A DNA stretch of 64,000 nucleotides from Citrobacter werkmanii NBRC 105721 (GTDB taxonomy: Bacteria; Pseudomonadota; Gammaproteobacteria; Enterobacterales; Enterobacteriaceae), in NCBI GenBank assembly GCA_000759755.1, contig BBMW01000013.1:186001-250000 (forward strand), in the 5' to 3' direction. The position numbers were made by a program, and so were the translations under genes. The first letter of the stretch is position 1, and every line of letters begins with the position of its first letter. Below are positions 61,512 to 64,000 of the stretch, in pieces. The notes under the pieces were generated by a model. It was not told where the DNA came from. It ran no database searches and saw nothing but the letters and a program-made list of their open reading frames with translations.

Positions 61512-63206
61512 ATGAGATACATTAAGTCGATGACGCAGCAGAAACTCAGTTTCTTGCTGGCAATCTATATCGGTTTGTTTATGAACTGTGCTGTATTTTT
61601 CCGTCGTTTTAGCGGATATGCGCACGAATTCACCGTCTGGAAAGGACTCTCTGCGGTTGTTGAATTAGCCGGCACTGTGCTGGTGACCTTCTTTTTATTA
61701 CGGCTTCTCTCTTTATTCGGTCGACGGGCCTGGCGTGTGCTGGCCACCTTTGTGGTGCTGTGTTCTGCCGGCGCCAGCTATTATATGACCTTCCTGAACG
61801 TGGTTATTGGCTACGGTATTATTGCCTCCGTCATGACCACGGATATTGATTTATCGAAAGAAGTGGTTGGCTGGCATTTCATCGTGTGGCTGGTTTCGGT
61901 CAGTATTATCCCATTGGTGTTGATCTGGAGTAACCGCTGCCGCTATACCCTGATGAGACAGATTCGTACGCCGGGCATGAGATGGCGTAGCGTGGCGGTG
62001 GTGTTACTGGCAGGTCTGATGGTGTGGGTGCCGATTCGCCTGTTGAGTATGCAACAGAGAAGCGTTGAACGGGAAACCGGCATCGATCTACCCAGCTATG
62101 GCGGGGTTGTGGCGAACTCTTATTTACCGTCAAACTGGCTCTCGGCGTTGGGTCTGTACGCCTGGGCGCAGGTGGATGAGTCTTCAGATAACAAATCGCT
62201 AATGAACCCGGCCAAAAAGTTTACCTATGTTGCGCCGAAGAACCTCGACGACACCTATGTGGTGTTTATCATCGGCGAAACCACCCGCTGGGATCATATG
62301 GGGATTTTTGGCTACGAGCGAAATACCACGCCAAGGCTCGCCCAGGAGAAAAATCTGGCCGCGTTCCGGGGATATTCCTGTGATACGGCAACCAAACTTT
62401 CTCTGCGCTGCATGTTTGTCCGTGAAGGTGGGGCGGAAGAAAATCCGCAGCGAACCCTCAAAGAACAAAACGTTTTTGCCGTGCTTACTCAGTTAGGGTT
62501 CAAGACAGACCTTTACGCAATGCAAAGCGAGATGTGGTTTTACAGTAATACCATGGCGGAGAACATCTCCTACCGTGAGCAGATCGGCGCTGAGCCGCGT
62601 AACCGTGGCAAAAACGTTGATGACATGCTGTTGATTCCCGAGATGCAGCAGTCTCTGCAGCAGAACGATGACGGTAGTAAGCACCTGATTATTCTGCATA
62701 CCAAAGGCTCGCATTTTAACTATACGCAGCGCTACACCCGTGAATATGCACAGTGGAAGCCGGAATGTGTCAATGTTGATAGCGGCTGCTCAAAAGCTGA
62801 GATGATCAACTCATTCGATAACTCGGTAACCTATGTGGATCACTTTATTACGCAAGTGTTTGATCAGCTGCGCGATAAGAAAGCGATAGTGTTCTACGCC
62901 GCCGATCACGGTGAGTCGATTAACGAGCGTGAGCACCTGCACGGGACGCCGCGTAAAATGGCGCCGCCAGAACAGTTCCGCGTTCCTATGCTGGTGTGGA
63001 TGTCTGACAAGTATCTGGAAGATCCCGACCATGCGAAGGCGTTCGCACATCTGAAGCAAGAAGCTGATATGAAGGTGCCGCGTCGTCATGTGGAGCTATA
63101 CGACACTATTTTAGGTTGCCTCGGTTATACCTCGCCAAATGGCGGTATTAACGAAAATAACAACTGGTGCCGTATTCCGGACGCGAAGAAGGTTGCAGCC
63201 CAGTAA
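61512..63206 (+). CDS. eptB: Kdo phosphoethanolamine transferase EptB
   Basis: EptB adds phosphoethanolamine to the outer Kdo of lipopolysaccharide. The 564 residues (E. coli 563) have five N-terminal membrane helices and a periplasmic sulfatase-like domain. The nucleophile Thr in GETTRWDHMGIFGYERNTTP (about 255-275) and the metal-binding AADHGESINE with HLHGTP are visible. ATG 61512 aligns with E. coli, though a longer upstream frame exists and the ribosome site is weak. In E. coli the mRNA is repressed by the sRNA MgrR. Confidence 0.95.
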   Translation: MRYIKSMTQQKLSFLLAIYIGLFMNCAVFFRRFSGYAHEFTVWKGLSAVVELAGTVLVTFFLLRLLSLFGRRAWRVLATFVVLCSAGASYYMTFLNVVIGYGIIASVMTTDIDLSKEVVGWHFIVWLVSVSIIPLVLIWSNRCRYTLMRQIRTPGMRWRSVAVVLLAGLMVWVPIRLLSMQQRSVERETGIDLPSYGGVVANSYLPSNWLSALGLYAWAQVDESSDNKSLMNPAKKFTYVAPKNLDDTYVVFIIGETTRWDHMGIFGYERNTTPRLAQEKNLAAFRGYSCDTATKLSLRCMFVREGGAEENPQRTLKEQNVFAVLTQLGFKTDLYAMQSEMWFYSNTMAENISYREQIGAEPRNRGKNVDDMLLIPEMQQSLQQNDDGSKHLIILHTKGSHFNYTQRYTREYAQWKPECVNVDSGCSKAEMINSFDNSVTYVDHFITQVFDQLRDKKAIVFYAADHGESINEREHLHGTPRKMAPPEQFRVPMLVWMSDKYLEDPDHAKAFAHLKQEADMKVPRRHVELYDTILGCLGYTSPNGGINENNNWCRIPDAKKVAAQ

Positions 63207-63298
63207 CGAAGGCTGCTGACTTTCTCGCCGATCAAATGGCATTTTGATGCTAAGGGATTGACGGGCGCGCTGCTGAGCAGTAAGATGCGCCCCGCATT

Positions 63299-63375
<77 letters not shown>

Positions 63376-63379
63376 AATT

Positions 63380-63545
63380 AGAAAAGCCAGCCTTCGGGCT
63401 GGCTTTTTGCTTTCCGGAATTGACGAGGATGAGAACCTCCGGGGGCAAGAGGTTCGACTCGAGCGTAGCGAGAGAACGTTGCGTCAGCAACGGCCCGCAG
63501 GGCGAGCCACGCAGTGGCGAGTAATCCTCTATCACCGACCAAATT
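63380..63545 (+). repeat. tRNA-derived repeat unit behind proK
   Basis: A 23-bp exact copy of the tRNA-Pro 3' end plus flank (AATCCTCTATCACCGACC and AAATT) recurs at 63523-63545, 166 bp after the one at 63357-63379. Just before it, GAGGTTCGA (63449-63457) resembles the T-arm, separated by a 65-bp insert. The insert has three perfect small hairpins: CGTTGC-GTCA-GCAACG (63477-63492), GCCC-GCA-GGGC (63493-63503) and GCCAC-GCA-GTGGC (63506-63518). A similar architecture is known behind tyrT of E. coli (rtT repeats). Confidence 0.8.
63382..63411 (+). terminator. proK-proximal terminator
   Basis: AAAGCCAGCC-TTCG-GGCTGGCTTTTT is a strong hairpin with a TTCG tetraloop and T run, 6 bp after the CCA end. 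Confidence 0.9.
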
Positions 63546-63575
63546 CAAAACCCTGCTCAACGAGCAGGGTTTTTG
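63546..63575 (+). terminator. Second terminator behind proK repeat
   Basis: AAACCCTGCTC-AAC-GAGCAGGGTTTTT, directly after the second CCA-like sequence. It resembles the normal E. coli proK terminator, which suggests that the unit in between was inserted. Confidence 0.9.
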
Positions 63576-63577
63576 CA

Positions 63578-63664
63578 TTTGTAGGCCTGATAAGCGCAGC
63601 GCCATCAGGCAATTCGGGAGGCATCGCCGGATGGCGTCGCAGGTGCCTTATCCGGCCTACAGGC
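63578..63664. repeat. REP/BIME element downstream of proK
   Basis: Two opposed REP units, TGTAGGCCTGATAAGCGCAG and GCCGGATGGCG with CTTATCCGGCCTAC, form a BIME pair. Confidence 0.88.
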
Positions 63665-64000
63665 TTAGTTTCATCCCGGCGTGTATGGTGTTATTCCAAA
63701 CCCACCTTTGACCTTCATTTTGCCTACAAAAATTGTGCGCCACTTCCCACTGACTGTTAACGATTCTGTGACATATTCCATTGCCTTTTTTTATATTTGC
63801 ATGAAACTTTTTTTGCGCTACTTATGGCTGAACCTGGCATTTTCCGCTGTGCGTTTTAACGTTCATGGTATTAATCGCTCAGATATGCAGCATTAATTTA
63901 GAAAGTTTTAAGAATTTGCATAAATGTTAATCACCAAATGTTGCGAAATATTAAGAAGTTTATTCTGGCACAGAGCGCGTAGCACAAATTTCCCTGCTGA
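63665..64000 (+). promoter_or_regulatory. Probable dppA upstream region
   Basis: The last 336 bp are AT-rich and contain no supported gene. In E. coli the dppABCDF operon follows proK in this direction, so this should be its promoter and long leader. That is inference from gene order; the coding start is outside the window. Confidence 0.5.

Overview
The window is chromosomal DNA of an enteric gammaproteobacterium (Enterobacteriaceae). It has the backbone gene order of the E. coli K-12 80-81 minute region, read in the opposite direction, from mtlA to the tRNA-Pro(CGG) gene proK. Most products match E. coli or Salmonella proteins nearly full length. Several gene contents are not K-12-like: a CueP gene, a 2-ketogluconate operon, a Klebsiella-type yiaKLX1X2PQRS operon, no xylFGH, no rhsA and no hokA. 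A Citrobacter-type species fits best, but I cannot fix genus or species from this sequence alone. No phage, transposase or CRISPR array is present. ERIC and REP elements are scattered between genes.

Layout. 0.2-8.2 kb: mtlA (minus) with a promoter region full of CRP sites, the membrane pair yibI-yibH, the GST homologue yibF, and the selenocysteine operon selA-selB. 8.3-14.8 kb: yiaY and aldB (alcohol and aldehyde dehydrogenases), the second DUF3302/HlyD pair yiaW-yiaV (paralogous to yibI-yibH), the LysR regulator yiaU and the MipA/OmpV outer membrane protein yiaT. 14.9-19.3 kb: an accessory arabinoside module with a GH127 glycosidase, a GPH symporter and a divergent AraC regulator. 19.3-23.5 kb: an AT-rich accessory island with a MarT/FidL-like regulator pair, a lone OmpR-type winged-helix protein preceded by a 10-codon leader frame, and a chemoreceptor. 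23.5-32.1 kb: the operon yiaK-yiaL-yiaX1-yiaX2-lyxK-sgbH-sgbU-sgbE with its IclR repressor yiaJ, for 2,3-diketo-L-gulonate, ascorbate and xylulose-type substrates, feeding the pentose phosphate pathway.

32.2-42.3 kb: ferredoxin-like ysaA, avtA, periplasmic amylase malS, bax, and xylR divergent from xylAB with no xylose ABC transporter between them, then yiaB. 42.3-49.6 kb: wecH, ysaB, glyQS, copper protein cueP with a MerR-type (CueR) promoter, cspA with its long thermosensing leader, yiaG and yiaF. 49.6-54.8 kb: a 2-ketogluconate catabolic operon (kguE, kguK, kguT, ghrB/kguD) behind a LacI-family gene, with a perfect 14-bp PtxS-like palindrome. 54.9-64 kb: yiaD, bisC, yiaC-tag, yhjY, yhjX with a perfect YpdB direct repeat, eptB and proK. 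Behind proK a second copy of the tRNA 3' end forms an unusual repeat unit with three small hairpins. The window ends in what should be the dppA upstream region.

The dominant theme is carbohydrate uptake and catabolism (mannitol, arabinosides, ascorbate derivatives, xylose, maltodextrins, 2-ketogluconate), each with a local regulator. The least explained parts are the 19.3-23.5 kb regulatory island and the tRNA-derived repeat after proK.
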